64,000 bases of DNA from an uncultured Planctomycetota bacterium (lineage in GTDB: Bacteria; Planctomycetota; Brocadiia; CAIUPP01). Positions 1 through 7,235 of the stretch are shown in pieces (the stretch's first letter is position 1; each line of letters opens with the position of its first letter). Where the stretch lies: positions 23,561 through 87,560 of the forward strand of contig CAIUPP010000138.1 in assembly GCA_903901045.1 (NCBI GenBank). Direction: 5' to 3'. The translations under genes and the position numbers were made by a program. Below the pieces are notes generated by a model, which was not told the origin of the DNA, made no database searches, and was given only the letters and a program-made list of their open reading frames with translations.

Positions 1-828
1 GCGAAACTTGCGGCCGGGCGTCGCGCGCAGCGGGATGGCGCAGCGCTCATCGGCCAGGTCCAGGAGCGAGGTGCAAGGGGTGTACAGGGCGGGGAGCCCG
101 CAGGCCATCGCCTCGCCCAGGGTGAAACCGAACCCCTCCCCCATGCTCGGGAGAGCGAAGAGGTCCGCGCTCTGATACAACTCGCGCAATGCGGCGATGC
201 CGAGGTCGCGGCTGTCGAAGATGACGTTACCCGCGCGCTCAAGCCGGTTGGTGCCGGTGGTCTTCATGTAAAGCTCGTAGCCGGGGACGTTCTGAAACGC
301 GCGCCAGGCACCGAGGAGAAATTGGTACCCCTTGCGGTCGTTCGGCGCGCCGACCCAGAGGACGCGGAAGGCGCGACGGCCCAACGGCCGCGGACCGGGA
401 TAGAAGCTCTCCACGTCCACTCCCTGCGGGACGTACAGGACCGGGACGGGGACGAGCTTCTTGAAGACGGGCACGAGGAAGCGCGCGGTGACGAAGATGG
501 CGTCGGCGCCCTGGTGGAGCGCGCTGTCCTCAGCGCGCTCGGCGCCGCAGCAAGCCGGCTGGGGACAGCCGGCTCCACCACGACCTGGGGTAAGCGTGGC
601 GCTCTCCCATTCCGGGAGTTCGGGGAATTCCCACGCGGTCCAGAGGACGTTGCAGCGCCCCGGGATCGGCCGGAAGGCGTGCGGCGGACAATGGTGCAGC
701 GCGAGCGGGGCGTCGGGGTCGAGGCGGACGCCCGCCATCTCCAGGCAGCGACGCCCCCAGCGGTTGCCCTGGGTGTAGCCATAGGCATCGCCGATGCCCT
801 GAACGTCGGTTGCCCAGGCGATTCTCAT
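1..828 (-). CDS. Glycosyltransferase family 4/1-like protein, C-terminus beyond window edge
   Basis: The frame is open from an ATG at 828 to the first base of the window, 276 codons without a stop. It begins MRIAWATDVQGIGDAYGYTQ and carries the GT-B hallmarks of a group 1 glycosyltransferase: a VLWVGAPNDRKG segment that starts the C-terminal Rossmann half, then PSMGEGFGFTLGEAMACG, the nucleotide-sugar-binding E-x7-E region. It should transfer a sugar from an activated donor in the cytoplasm. A GAGG Shine-Dalgarno lies six bases before the ATG. It follows the capsid gene on the same strand, so it may be a phage-encoded glycosyltransferase acting on virion or host glycans, but its membership in the phage is inferred. 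A 69-bp palindromic repeat (512-580) is inserted in frame between the N-terminal half and GADAIFVTARF. Confidence 0.8.
   Translation of the reverse strand, partial: MRIAWATDVQGIGDAYGYTQGNRWGRRCLEMAGVRLDPDAPLALHHCPPHAFRPIPGRCNVLWTAWEFPELPEWESATLTPGRGGAGCPQPACCGAERAEDSALHQGADAIFVTARFLVPVFKKLVPVPVLYVPQGVDVESFYPGPRPLGRRAFRVLWVGAPNDRKGYQFLLGAWRAFQNVPGYELYMKTTGTNRLERAGNVIFDSRDLGIAALRELYQSADLFALPSMGEGFGFTLGEAMACGLPALYTPCTSLLDLADERCAIPLRATPGRKFR
512..580. repeat. Palindromic element A1, in frame inside the glycosyltransferase
   Basis: The 69-bp element starts TGGTGGAGC and ends GCTCCACCA, so its ends are inverted copies. Inside are two hairpins, one with GCGCGC arms around TGTCCTCA and one with AGCCGGCT-type arms around a TGGGGACA loop. 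Its length is a multiple of three and it contains no stop in the gene frame, adding 23 residues. Confidence 0.85.
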
Positions 829-965
829 GTCATGCCTCGGAAAGAAATGGACGGAGATGGACGAACACGGACTGACACGGACAGGCACGGAGGACAGCGG
901 AGGTTCGTGGCGTAATATTCACGTTGCCGTCCTCCGTGTCTCCGTGCCCCCGTGGTGAGCCGCTG
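829..965. other. Intergenic stretch with word-like imperfect repeats
   Basis: No gene is seen. The stretch has repeated words such as GGACGGA, GAACACGG and CACGGAGG on one side and their near-complements (CCTCCGTG, CTCCGTGCC) on the other, giving an imperfect inverted repeat between the capsid and glycosyltransferase genes. Related wording recurs at 18.46 kb. Confidence 0.5.
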
Positions 966-2087
966 TTACGACGGAACGGTGAATGCGCCGGATTTGCGGA
1001 AGGCGTCGGCCTGGGCGACCTTGCCGTCCACGCGCTCGATGACCTTGATTCCGAGCTGATGCTTGCGGAAGGTCTCGCCGCCGGTGGTGGTGGTTTCAAT
1101 CAGCATGCGCTGCCGGTCGAACCAGGCGTACTTGGCCAGGTTGCCGAAGAAGATCAGGCCGTCGGCGAGGTCGGCCTGGGTGCTGTAAGGCTTGCCGAGC
1201 AGCAGGCTGGGGGCGTCGGCAATGAGCGGGTCGCGCAGGATGGGCATCTTCTGCTCATCCTTGATGCGCAGGCACCAGGAGAGGGTATTCTCGCTCATGA
1301 CCCAGCGCGCGGCGGCGTGATGCTTGCGCGGGAGGGCGAACTTCAGCGCGAGGAGCTTGTCGTAGCTGATCGCTCCGCTGCAGCCGTCCACGGCGGCGAT
1401 GCCGGAGGCGCTGACGAGCCCCTCGGGCTGGCCGTCGCCGTCGCCGACGCAGATCTTCTTGTCGCGCTCGGCGGCGATGGCTTCGGCGAAGAGCTGCTGG
1501 ACGGTGTCCACGATGCCGGGGTTGGCGTCGTCCACCAGTTCGCGGGAGATGAAGGTGACGGCGCTCATGCCGGCGATGGCCCAGTCGACGTGGCCGAAGA
1601 CCGGGTCGGCGATGTCGATGTCCTCATTCTCGGCGCGGCCCCAGGTGATGCTGACGCCGGTGGCGAGGGTGGGGAAGTCGCCGGTGTCGGTGATGACGGG
1701 GACCTTGCGGACGTACGGGAAGACTTCGGAGAGCTCGGGGACGAGCTGCTCCAGTTCGGCCTGGTAGCCCGGGGGCGCCAGGTAGCCGCCGGCGGTGGCG
1801 GAGCCTTCGGAGAGGGCCTTGACGACGGCGTCGTCCAGGTCGGCGCGAGGGTTGATGCCGAGCTTGAGGATGCCGAGCAGGTAGGCGCGCTCGAAACGGC
1901 GCTTCTCCTCGGAGGGGGCCAGCGGCGCGCCGCCGAAGAGCCCCGCTTTGCGGGCGACTTTGTCCAGGCCGCGATCGCGGACGGCCTTTTCGACCGCGTC
2001 GGTCACGATCCCCTGGAGGTTCTCCGAGAGGCTGACCTGCGCGGCGATTTTCGACGCGAGGGCGTCGAGTTCCTTGTTCTCTTCCAT
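966..2087 (-). CDS. HK97-family phage major capsid protein
   Basis: This 373-residue protein fits the HK97-fold major capsid family in length and order. It has an N-terminal helical delta-like region (about residues 1-75), then GGYLAPPGYQAELEQLVPEL, the characteristic start of the mature capsid, followed by the P- and A-domain region with VITDTGDFPTLATGVS and a C-terminal FRKHQLGIKVIERVDGKV. It would assemble the icosahedral shell and be trimmed by the neighbouring prohead protease, probably just before the mature region. The start MEENKELDAL at 2087 has a GGGAG Shine-Dalgarno seven bases upstream; the open frame extends further up, but only through palindromic repeat sequence. Gene order capsid, protease, portal, terminase is canonical. 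Confidence 0.92.
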   Translation of the reverse strand: MEENKELDALASKIAAQVSLSENLQGIVTDAVEKAVRDRGLDKVARKAGLFGGAPLAPSEEKRRFERAYLLGILKLGINPRADLDDAVVKALSEGSATAGGYLAPPGYQAELEQLVPELSEVFPYVRKVPVITDTGDFPTLATGVSITWGRAENEDIDIADPVFGHVDWAIAGMSAVTFISRELVDDANPGIVDTVQQLFAEAIAAERDKKICVGDGDGQPEGLVSASGIAAVDGCSGAISYDKLLALKFALPRKHHAAARWVMSENTLSWCLRIKDEQKMPILRDPLIADAPSLLLGKPYSTQADLADGLIFFGNLAKYAWFDRQRMLIETTTTGGETFRKHQLGIKVIERVDGKVAQADAFRKSGAFTVPS

Positions 2088-2101
2088 TGGGTTCTCCCTT
2101 G

Positions 2102-2220
2102 TGGTGGAGCGCGCTGTCCTCAGCGCGCTCGGCAAAACGGCGAACAACAAACGCGCTGTCCTCAGCGCGCCCGGCAAAAACGGCGGACAACAAGCGCGCT
2201 GAGGACAGCGCGCTCCACCA
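2102..2220. repeat. Palindromic element A2 between capsid and protease genes
   Basis: The 119-bp element has TGGTGGAGC...GCTCCACCA terminal inverted repeats, as in A1. It contains three copies of a GCGCGCTGTCCTCAGCGCGC-like hairpin unit, the third inverted, separated by short GGCAAAA-type linkers. Confidence 0.85.
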
Positions 2221-2253
2221 TACGACAGATCGGACGGATTGGACGGATACGGC

Positions 2254-3102
2254 TCAGGCGCGGCCCATGCGGCGGTTCAGTTCGGCGCGGATGAGTTCAC
2301 TCACGACGCTCCGGAGACGCGCCCGCATTCGGGCGGCGACCTCCTGCGCGCGGGTCTCGATCCAGGCGCGGTCGAATCCGGGCACGGTTTCCTTCTCGCC
2401 TGCCCGCGATGCGGCGGGCTCGGGCGGGGTTTCGGGCGGCACGGCAACGGCTATGGGCGCAGCATGCTGCGCCCCTACGGCAGCAGATAACGCTTGCTCT
2501 ACCGGGAGCAAGGCATGCCTTGCCCCTACAAGAGCGGGCGCGAGGCCCAGAGATTTGATCAGGCTGCGGTGGGTGAGGAGTCCATCGCGCAGGGCGTTGC
2601 TGAGCGCTTCGGGGTTGGCAGGGATGGGGACGCCGGAGAATTCGAGCAGCTCCCAGCGGGTGATGCGGTAGCCGAGCAGCGCGCCCTTTTCGTCGCGGCG
2701 CTCGGTCCACTCGATGGGGCGGAAGCCGATGCTCCAGCCGCGCAGGTAGCCGCGCCGATAGAGTTCGGCGACCTGCCCGGCGAAGTCGGTGGGGGCCCAG
2801 AGGACGCTGGCGCGCAGGGAGTTGCCCTCGACGCGCACCCGCTCGGCGCGCCCGATGGGAAGGTTGCGGTAGTCGTGCGCCCACATGACGACGGGGTTGC
2901 GCTGGAACGCCTCCAGGTCGACGCCGCCGGGCTCGACGATGTCCCCGTGCCGGTCGATGGAGTCGGTGGAGATGGTGACGTCCAGGCGGCCGTCTTCCTG
3001 CGGGACGGCGCATGAGAGCACCGGCAGGGCCAGGTTGCCGCGACCGGTGCGCTTGAGGCCGTGGGAGACGGCCCAGGCGGTGAGTTCGGAGAGGTTGGGC
3101 AT
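2254..3102 (-). CDS. HK97-family prohead protease
   Basis: A 282-residue protein of the U35/HK97 prohead protease family, which matures the capsid inside the procapsid. The conserved core is seen at about residues 25-170: VTISTDSIDRHGDIVEPGGV, then NPVVMWAHDYRNLPIGRA with the presumed catalytic His, and YLRGWSIGFRPIEW with the presumed catalytic Ser. The start MPNLSELTAW at 3102 is preceded by AAGGA seven bases away. The C-terminal third is an unusual extension holding two GCATGC-centred palindromes (2455-2474 and 2508-2523) read as VGAQHAAP and VGARHALL, then a Pro/Glu-rich linker and an Arg-rich helix. That helix could act as a scaffold (inference). It lies 61 bp downstream of the portal gene. 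Confidence 0.88.
   Translation of the reverse strand: MPNLSELTAWAVSHGLKRTGRGNLALPVLSCAVPQEDGRLDVTISTDSIDRHGDIVEPGGVDLEAFQRNPVVMWAHDYRNLPIGRAERVRVEGNSLRASVLWAPTDFAGQVAELYRRGYLRGWSIGFRPIEWTERRDEKGALLGYRITRWELLEFSGVPIPANPEALSNALRDGLLTHRSLIKSLGLAPALVGARHALLPVEQALSAAVGAQHAAPIAVAVPPETPPEPAASRAGEKETVPGFDRAWIETRAQEVAARMRARLRSVVSELIRAELNRRMGRA
2455..2523. repeat. Family B palindromes B1 and B2 inside the protease gene
   Basis: B1 (2455-2474) is a perfect 20-bp palindrome, GGGCGCAG-CATG-CTGCGCCC, followed by CTAC. B2 (2508-2523) is GCAAGG-CATG-CCTTGC, also followed by CCCTAC. The centre and the CTAC flank are shared; the arms differ but remain complementary. Confidence 0.85.
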
Positions 3103-3163
3103 GGGGGAATCCTTAAAGGACTGCAAGGACTACAAGGACTGCAACGACAACGGCGGGGAGGCG

Positions 3164-4351
3164 CTACTCGCGCTCCGGCACTCTGTTGACCGGCACGTAA
3201 AACCTGTCCCCCTGACCCACCTGCTCGTAGCCTCCTTCGGCGCGCGCCTCGTTGCGCGTGAGCAGGCCGGCCTGGAAGTCCTCGCGCGCCATGCGGCGCT
3301 GGGACTCGCGGTCCGCGGGGACGGGGGATTCGAATTGGACGGTGAGCGCGGGATCGAAACGTGGCATGAGATCCTGGTTGATCTGGTCGGTGATGAGTTG
3401 CAGCAGCGGGGCGACGCAGTAGCGCGCGAAGATGGTGTCCATGGCATCGGCGACGGCGCGGTTGACGTCCTGCGAGAGGCCGATGACGGCGGCGGGGACG
3501 CCGAAGATGGCGAGGATCTCGTCGCGCGCCAGTTGGGCGGATTCGGCGAAGGCCATTTCGCTGGGGGTGAGGGTGATCTGTTTGGCTTTGAGCCCGGCTT
3601 CGAGGACGAGCCACTTGCCGGCGTTGTCGGCGCCGGAGTACTTCAACTCCATCTGCGCGCGAAGGCGGGAGATGGCGGCATCGTCCAAGCGCGAGTCGGA
3701 TTCGAGGACGCCGCCGGGCCAGGCGCCGCGGCGCATGAGCTGGCGCTGGACGCATTTCATCGCCTCGTGGCTGTCCACCGTCTCGGCGGCGGCCTGGAGC
3801 GGCCCCTGCCCGTAGTACAGGTCGGCGGGGTTGGGGAGGCGCAGGTGGATGATTTCGTCGCGGCCGAAGGAGACGGTGCGCCCGCCCTGCGTGTACTCGT
3901 AGCCGGCGATGAAGTCGCGGCTGTCGGGGAGGACGCGCATTCCCTGCGAGGGGCAAACCCAGATTTCCGCGGGCGCGCCGAGGCCGTTGCGCGGGACGTA
4001 CCAGTACGCGTTGCCGGTGAGCTCGAGGAAGGTGATGGTCTGCGACCAGAGCCAGTAGCGGGTGTGGAAGGGATTGACGGTGTTGAAGAGGCGGAGGGCC
4101 GGATGGGCGGGGTCGGTGATTTCCGTCAGGCCGCCCCCCTCGCTCCGATAGACGCACAACGGGGTGGCGGCAACGCGGTTGGCGATGGTGCGGACGGCGG
4201 CGAAGACCCAGTGGCGGAAGTGACGCACCTGCTCGGAGGGGTCGTCCGCCCAGGCGGCGGGCCGCCCGGATTGGAAGAAGGGGATGAGCGCGGCGCGGAA
4301 ACGGCCTTCGGGCGCGGCGGATTTGCGGCGGAGCCAGTTGAGGAGGTTCAT
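3164..4351 (-). CDS. HK97-family phage portal protein
   Basis: This 395-residue protein is a normal-length HK97-type portal, the dodecameric ring at the capsid vertex through which DNA is packaged. It shows FRHWVFAAVRTIANRVAATP near the N-terminus, the clip/stem region with WPGGVLESD, and the family-typical FAESAQLARDEILAIFGVPAAVIG motif followed by ATLYNR-like positions (NRAVADAMDTIFARYCVAPLL). It starts MNLLNWLRRKSAA; a weak GAGAG precedes the ATG. It sits between terminase and protease in one leftward transcription unit. Unlike its neighbours it carries no obvious palindromic insertion. Confidence 0.92.
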   Translation of the reverse strand: MNLLNWLRRKSAAPEGRFRAALIPFFQSGRPAAWADDPSEQVRHFRHWVFAAVRTIANRVAATPLCVYRSEGGGLTEITDPAHPALRLFNTVNPFHTRYWLWSQTITFLELTGNAYWYVPRNGLGAPAEIWVCPSQGMRVLPDSRDFIAGYEYTQGGRTVSFGRDEIIHLRLPNPADLYYGQGPLQAAAETVDSHEAMKCVQRQLMRRGAWPGGVLESDSRLDDAAISRLRAQMELKYSGADNAGKWLVLEAGLKAKQITLTPSEMAFAESAQLARDEILAIFGVPAAVIGLSQDVNRAVADAMDTIFARYCVAPLLQLITDQINQDLMPRFDPALTVQFESPVPADRESQRRMAREDFQAGLLTRNEARAEGGYEQVGQGDRFYVPVNRVPERE

Positions 4352-4558
4352 AGGGGTCTCTCAACAAAAGAAGGGAAACGGCGATTTGCGATTGCTCGGG
4401 AGCGCTTGCGCGCCCCTCTTGATTACTGATTTGCGATGTACGAATTGAACGACCCCCTGTAACTGGGGTTTGCGCGTAATGCCGGCATCATTCTGAAATC
4501 GCAAGTCACAGGTGCGCCATGCGCACCGCGTAATCGCCAATCGCAAATCGTCCGTGCT
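4352..4558. other. Intergenic region between terminase and portal
   Basis: No gene is supported here. It contains GCGATTTGCGATTGC and CAATCGCAAATCG in opposite orientation (about 4381 and 4538), an imperfect long inverted repeat spanning most of the gap. Confidence 0.4.
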
Positions 4559-5995
4559 TCATAGCCATATTGCGCGCGGTTCCGGCGGAGCGGGGACGAA
4601 GGTCAGCGCGAGGGCGTCGGCAAGGTCGGGGGAGCGGCCGAGGCGGGCGCGGATTTCGTCCTTCCCCTCCAGGCGAATCTGCCCGCGGCTCGTGTAGGAG
4701 AAACGCGGGGCGATGCATTCCGCCGCGAGCGCGTCGCTGCCGGGGGGCAGCGCGAGAGGCCGATCCGCGCCGCCGTCCGAGAACGGGGTAAGGCATGCCT
4801 TACCCCTACGCGAGCGAGCGTCGTTGTCCGTTGTAGGGTCAAGGCATGCCTTGACCCTACTCTCAGAAAGACCCCGCACCGGGTCCAGCGCTTCGCGCAG
4901 CAGCCAGTAGCACTCGGCGCGGACGTTGGCGAAGCGGTCCGCCTCCACGGCGCGCCCGGCCATGTTCACCGCGACGGCGGCGAACCCCTGCTCGCGCAAC
5001 CGGTCGGTGACGCCCCCACCCAGGCCGGTGTCATCGATGCGCACGCGGCGCGCGGGGATGGCCTGCTCGCGGGCCAGCGCCAGCAGCGCGCCCGCCGTGG
5101 CCATCGTGTCCTGCCCCTGCCGCGCGACGACATGCCGCAGCGCGTACCGGTCGCGCAGGATCATCACCGTGCGGTCGGAGCCGAAGCGCGCCACGTCCAC
5201 TCCCAGCACCTGGCTATCGCGATCCAGCGGGGGAATCTCTCGCCTCATGGCTTCCTCCACCCAGCCCAGCGGAATGAGGCAATCCTCCCCCTCCGCGGGG
5301 AACTCGCCCAGCACGCGGCTGGCGTAGGCGGCGGAACCGGCCCCCCACTGCGCGCGCTGCGCCTCGATCCACTCGGCCGTGACCAGCCCCGGCACCACCT
5401 CGCGCCGCTCGATGACGTTCGGCGAATCGGCGCAGGAGATGTGCAGCCGCTCGAAACCGCTGCCGGGCTTGTGCGAGTCGTAGAAGAAGCCGCTGGGCGA
5501 CACGGGGTTGCCAATGAGCAGCAGCCGGCTGTTGCGGCTGGTGAGCAGCCCCATGACGGCTTCATAGATTTCCGCCGGCACCCCTCCGGCCTCGTCGACG
5601 ATGACCAGGATGTTCTCGCAGTGCAGCCCCTGAAGCCGCTGCGGCTCGTTGGTGCTGAAGCCGAAGGCGCGGCGGCAGTCGGTGAGGCGGATTTCCGTGC
5701 GGTTGACCTGGCCGACGCCCCGGTCCGCGAACTGCGTGCGCTGCCAGAGGCGGCGGATTTCCGGCCAGAGCACGTCGCGCACCTGGCGGAAGGTGGGCGC
5801 GGTGGTGGTGACCAGCACGGGGGTGTGCTCGGCAAGGAACCAGACCGCGGCGACCGCGGCGGCGTGCGTTTTGCCGACCCCATGCCCGCTGCGGACCGTG
5901 ACGCGCGGATGCCGCTCGATGGCGCGCAACACATCGCATTGCCGTTCCCAGAGCGTGTCAAGTTCAATCCCCCTGGCGAATTCAAGCGGACCCAC
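4559..5995 (-). CDS. terL: Phage terminase large subunit (packaging ATPase/nuclease)
   Basis: The 478-residue protein pumps DNA through the portal and cuts concatemers. The ATPase half has Walker A VRSGHGVGKTHAA and Walker B NILVIVDEAGG; the nuclease half opens with VLGVDVARFGSDRTV, the acidic RNase-H-fold strand, and ends with LGRSPDLADALAL. I chose GTG at 5995 because GGAGG lies six bases upstream; a longer frame from TTG at 6037 lacks a good site. Between REALDPVRG and RPLALPP sits an insertion of about 32 residues encoded by two GGCATGCC palindromes (4785-4860), read as VKACLDP and GKACLTP. The interruption lies between nuclease core and C-terminus and keeps the frame. Confidence 0.93.
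   Translation of the reverse strand: MGPLEFARGIELDTLWERQCDVLRAIERHPRVTVRSGHGVGKTHAAAVAAVWFLAEHTPVLVTTTAPTFRQVRDVLWPEIRRLWQRTQFADRGVGQVNRTEIRLTDCRRAFGFSTNEPQRLQGLHCENILVIVDEAGGVPAEIYEAVMGLLTSRNSRLLLIGNPVSPSGFFYDSHKPGSGFERLHISCADSPNVIERREVVPGLVTAEWIEAQRAQWGAGSAAYASRVLGEFPAEGEDCLIPLGWVEEAMRREIPPLDRDSQVLGVDVARFGSDRTVMILRDRYALRHVVARQGQDTMATAGALLALAREQAIPARRVRIDDTGLGGGVTDRLREQGFAAVAVNMAGRAVEADRFANVRAECYWLLREALDPVRGLSESRVKACLDPTTDNDARSRRGKACLTPFSDGGADRPLALPPGSDALAAECIAPRFSYTSRGQIRLEGKDEIRARLGRSPDLADALALTFVPAPPEPRAIWL
4785..4860. repeat. Family B palindromes B3 and B4 inside terL
   Basis: B3 (4785-4806) reads GGGGTAAGG-CATG-CCTTACCCC and B4 (4833-4860) is a perfect 28-bp palindrome GTAGGGTCAAGG-CATG-CCTTGACCCTAC. 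They share the CATG centre and the CTAC flank with B1/B2, with different but complementary arms. Confidence 0.9.
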
Positions 5996-6141
5996 GCACG
6001 ACCTCCGGGCACCACGGAAACAACGGGGCTCTCGCAAAGACGCTAAGACGCAAAGAACGGCGGGGCTGGGTTACGGACAGGACGGCAGGTTTCGTGTTTG
6101 AACGTTGGACGTTGAAAGTTGAGAGTTGAAAGTTGAATCCG

Positions 6142-6552
6142 TCAGCCTCTCCGTTTCTTCGCCCGGTACTCCATGTACGCCTTGAGCATTTCCGACATCG
6201 TCATATCCGCGATATCCTTCTCCGGCGACATCGGCTGCTCCTCGGCCCGTTCCTTCTCTAGCCGCTCCAGGTACAAGCGTCCCAGCCAGATCTGCGCCGG
6301 AACCTTTCCCGCCCGGACAGACTCAAGCAGGCTGCGTCGCATCCGGGTCCGCAACCGCGCGAACCCGCGGCGGAGCGACTTGGCGAAGCGAGTGCGAACG
6401 AACTCCGCGGAGCAATCCAACTCCGCCGCAATCTCCTCCACCGTGCACCCGATAGCCGCCATCTTCAGCACCCGAGCCGCGACCGTGGTCGCTCGCTTGG
6501 CACTCTGCACTCTGCCTTTGTCTTTCTTCATTATGCGCTCTGCATCCTGCAT
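6142..6552 (-). CDS. Small HTH protein next to terL, possible terminase small subunit
   Basis: A 136-residue protein with a helix-turn-helix near its middle: VLKMAAIGCTVEEIAAELDC followed by a basic recognition helix and RRGFARLRTRMRRSLLES. This arrangement, and the position just upstream of terL in the same direction, fits a terminase small subunit that recognises packaging DNA, as in homeodomain-like phage TerS proteins. An Arg/Lys tail (AYMEYRAKKRRG) ends it. I prefer the ATG at 6552 behind GAGG; an ATG at 6531 is also possible, and the frame is open to 6636. The first codons (MQDAERIMKKDKGRVQSAK) fall in a repeat-like GCAGAGTGC tract, so the true start is uncertain. Confidence 0.6.
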   Translation of the reverse strand: MQDAERIMKKDKGRVQSAKRATTVAARVLKMAAIGCTVEEIAAELDCSAEFVRTRFAKSLRRGFARLRTRMRRSLLESVRAGKVPAQIWLGRLYLERLEKERAEEQPMSPEKDIADMTMSEMLKAYMEYRAKKRRG

Positions 6553-6812
6553 TCTTCCGTCCTCTTCCGCGCAGGACGACGGGGCCAGACACCCCCGTAC
6601 ACGACGGGCGGACTCTCCCCCCTGCGCCCCGGTCACTAAACGCCGGCAGTTCTCTGTTCCGTGTCGCGTCGGACACGATCACTTTGTACGTCGCTTGCGG
6701 CCGGTGCGCCCTTGCGGCAAATGCGTCTCACACGACCGTGCATCGGATGCGCCGGTCACGACAAGGAACAGACAACTGCCGTACGTCATACACTCCACAA
6801 AAAGTCCGGAAG

Positions 6813-6838
6813 GTGGCGCGGACTATCCAGTCCGCGAT
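6813..6838. repeat. Family F hairpin, copy 1
   Basis: TGGCGCGGACTATCCAGTCC: arms GCGGACT/AGTCCGC around ATCC. Same design as 17534-17557 with compensating arm changes. Confidence 0.7.
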
Positions 6839-6940
6839 TCATCTCGTTTCCATGGCCGCTGCAGCGGCCAAAGCTCTATTCATTCAAAACTCAGTACTCA
6901 GTGTTCAGTACTCTGCACTCTCCGTAAAAAGCGTCTCCTC

Positions 6941-6967
6941 ACCCCTATCAGGGTTCGTATACCATGA
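6941..6967 (+). repeat. 27-bp direct repeat, copy 1
   Basis: ACCC[C/A]TATCAGGGT[T/C]CGTATACCATGA; this copy and that at 8965-8991 differ at two of 27 positions and lie in the same orientation 2,024 bp apart, bracketing the two-gene membrane cassette. Confidence 0.85.
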
Positions 6968-7235
6968 GAACTTGACATCGCGGGCTGTAGAAGGACACTA
7001 CCGAAAGGGAGAATGGGCTTGGTAGGAGAAGTCCAGGAAGAATTGGTGTTACTCAGAAAGACGATGCGACCAAGGAATACGCGGGGGTTCAGCAGCTATA
7101 GCGGATCGTCTTTAAGCACAAGTACATCGAAGGATGGGGAACGCACCAATGCGGAATTGGTTTCAGAAGAATCCGGCAGGAAAGAAATGGGCAATCCTCA
7201 GATGTCACCATCCCATGCGCGGATGCTTGGGAACT

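Larger units (their letters stand above)
6553..7235. other. Non-coding 0.7-kb gap with repeats
   Basis: No convincing gene on either strand; the open frames present show no family-like composition. It holds a GCGGACTATCCAGTCCGC hairpin (6813-6838), a CTCAGTACTC/CTCTGCACTC word-repeat tract (about 6885-6927) and the first copy of a 27-bp direct repeat (6941-6967). From about 6970 the base composition drops and stays lower to about 8960. Confidence 0.5.

Noticed and set aside
924..2294. Long plus-strand frame over the capsid gene
   Set aside because: It is the antisense shadow of the capsid gene: Gly/Asp/Val-rich, no family features, while the minus frame has clear capsid motifs.
6640..6800. 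Zinc-finger-like fragment (CGKC and IGCAGHDK words)
   Set aside because: The Cys pairs lie in different reading frames with no start or ribosome site, so a decayed gene could not be supported.
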